Positions 62,579 through 64,000 of a DNA stretch of 64,000 nt are shown in pieces (position 1 is the first letter of the stretch; each line of letters opens with the position of its first letter). The stretch is from contig CM043698.1 of NCBI GenBank assembly GCA_023935145.1, positions 68,313,501 through 68,377,500 of the forward strand. Direction: 5' to 3'. Source of the DNA: Bretschneidera sinensis. Lineage: Eukaryota; Streptophyta; Magnoliopsida; Brassicales; Akaniaceae. The notes beneath the pieces are model-generated. The model saw nothing but the letters and a program-made list of their open reading frames with translations, made no database searches and was not told where the DNA came from. The translations under genes were made by a program, and so were the position numbers.

Positions 62579-63559
62579 GCTGTGCAAGCTCCTCCGGCTC
62601 TGATTAGGTGGTGATCTTCCAAACACCCAATCTAGAATGACTTGTAGAAAGAAATACAGCAATCGAAAGCAAGAAAGAAAAAAAGACAAGCGATTTGTTA
62701 TTGAGGTTCGACAATAGCCTACATCCCCGTGAGTTTCTCTGAACTCTCTGCACTAAATCAATGGATTTTTACAATTACAGCAACCCTCTTCAAGAAGCTC
62801 AAGTTTTTGAAGTAACAAAGAAGAGAACAAGAAAGACTTTATCACTTTCTATACTAATCTCTCTTTTTTACAACCAGCCTCTCTACAATGAGTCCCTCTT
62901 GTATGTCTGTGTCTTTGCACTCTCACACAATTCTCTCTTGTATGTCTATCACACACACACTTGTTTCTTTTATCACAATGTGTTTCACATCTTATCATAT
63001 GAGATTGAACCTAGGTGACCCTTTATATAGTGCACCAACTTCTTGTCCAATCTTGTGTGTCATTCTCCACCCTTAGATCTTGATGACCAATCAACCATGG
63101 CCCTCCATCAATCCTAAGTGGTGCTGTGCATTTTAACCTTGCATCCATGCACCTAAGAGGAGGTTTAAACAAGCTATCCATGTGTGCCTCATTGTGCCTA
63201 GCGCCTAGGCGCTGAACAGGGGGCGGTGAGGCGCTAGGCAAAGCCCCTTTGCACCATGTTCTGGACGGTGCGGTGCTGGTGGAGGGGCGGTGCGGCGCTG
63301 CCCTTCTTAAAACTACATCCTTGCTGGGTGGTACAATGCTCGTGAGGGAGAGGTGAGGCACACACTAATGTTGTCCCTTTCACAGCTATGCGCACTCTTT
63401 TCCCTTATTGAATAGGGGTGTGCACACACACCCAAATGGATGCACACACATGTGTACACTCTTTTAACATGCTGTATTTTAATCTTCCAACCTTGGTTTA
63501 GACTTTAACCATCTTTGAACCATGTTTAGACATGCTTAAACCTTAGACAAATACCAACA
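62579..63559 (-). repeat. 5' LTR of copia J
   Basis: It matches 57954-58936 from about 62605 rightwards. The first 26 bases (CTGTGCAAGCTCC...) next to the primer site do not match TGTTGGAAATCACC of the left LTR. TATA box at 63022-63030 (minus strand), GC-rich tract at 63196-63360. Confidence 0.87.
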
Positions 63560-64000
63560 AATAATTTTGACATAAGAAAAGTTGGACTAAACTTATATGA
63601 AGAAGAAGAATGTGATCACCGGATTAAGAAAATCTAAGAGAAGAAGAACATAAATTGCAGCTGTCACATGAATTCAAATCCTTCTTATTTAATCAAAGAG
63701 TAAATCATAAACAATATTTAACAATTAATCCATACAACTGAATCAAAGATAGAAATAAGAACAACTACACCTAGAAACTCATCCTTTCGCCCTGCTCAGA
63801 GTTTAGTTGGACATGAAGTTCATCCTTGACCACCTTGAGGAAGAAGAAGATGGAAGCTCTCTTCCAAAACTCTCCTCCCCCTGTTCTCTGAGTTTAAAAT
63901 CCTATATATAGCTGTATGGAGATGGCTTTATAGACAGAAAAGTCACCCTAGAGTTTCTGTTCAAGCCATGTGCTTCTGCTATTATCCAGACCCGGCTCTG
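63560..64000 (-). repeat. LTR of element G, second part (continues past the window)
   Basis: It resumes G after J, matching the B LTR from ACTTGACATAAGAAAAGC onward. A TATA-like TATATATAG is near 63902-63910. The window ends inside this LTR. Confidence 0.75.

Larger units (their letters stand above)
57954..63559 (-). mobile_element. Copia element J, internally deleted
   Basis: J has two LTRs, a tRNA-iMet-like primer site, gag, protease, integrase, RT pieces and RNase H on the minus strand, and a polypurine tract. Flanks AACAA (57949-57953) and AATAA (63560-63564) are a probable duplication with one change. The RT catalytic core is missing. Confidence 0.9.

Noticed and set aside
1..64000. Host genes, tRNA or rRNA genes
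   Set aside because: Every long or domain-bearing frame belongs to a retroelement. The tRNA-like matches are 13-18-base primer sites only.

Overview
The window is eukaryotic repeat DNA from a plant, most likely a eudicot. It is a nested stack of LTR retrotransposons. I saw no convincing host protein gene, rRNA, tRNA or CRISPR. The plant call rests on Athila-type and Tat-type Ty3 elements, a Ty3 chromovirus and Ty1/copia elements, with tRNA-Asp-like (TGGCGCCGTTGCCGGGG) and tRNA-iMet-like primer sites. I cannot name the species. The letters A-K and T below are local labels.

Layout, left to right. 1-2611 is AT-rich spacer with one fold-back MITE candidate. A (Athila-type, +, 5'-truncated) runs from 2612 and carries integrase, a leader and a 'plant transposon protein' (PTP) ORF. 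At 5476-14177 a complete non-autonomous element B (-) sits inside that ORF, with target duplication ACAAG. A resumes at 14183 and stops at about 14361. From 14362 to 20803 lies the 5' half of element H (-): integrase, RNase H, RT, protease, gag, primer site, LTR. Then comes gag/protease of a Tat-type element T (-), interrupted by element C (+, 22251-30877). The T 5' end and LTR follow to 31851, then a decayed copia K (-, to 35141), then the 3' part of A in inverted orientation (35142-36916). At 36916 the 3' half of H begins on the + strand (integrase C-terminus, PTP-like ORF, 3'UTR). It is interrupted by element D (+, 39522-45723) and ends in the H 3' LTR at 48321. T polymerase continues on + from 48322 to about 51664. 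A chromovirus F (-) follows, interrupted by element E (-, 52796-56545). Last is an LTR of element G (57479 to the window end), split by a copia element J (-, 57954-63559).

The main structural result is that 14362-36916 reads as one inverted block. Both breakpoints cut recognisable genes, the A PTP ORF and the H integrase. The missing half of each gene lies at the other breakpoint on the opposite strand. The two H LTRs, now in opposite orientations 26 kb apart, are both flanked by ATGCA, and the T protease reading frame joins across them. Undoing the inversion gives a nest of K, then T, then H, then D.

A second theme is cis-acting structure. B, C, D and E have each lost different coding parts. 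They keep a primer site, at least one LTR, a conserved box just after the last coding sequence and a long 3'UTR with polypurine-like tracts; B, C and D also keep a stem-loop beside the terminal tract, which E and the truncated A no longer have. Four LTR families (two Athila-type, one intermediate, one copia) each carry their own cluster of GC-rich dyad motifs just upstream of a TATA box. Parts of the B LTR are shared with the unrelated copia J and with E.
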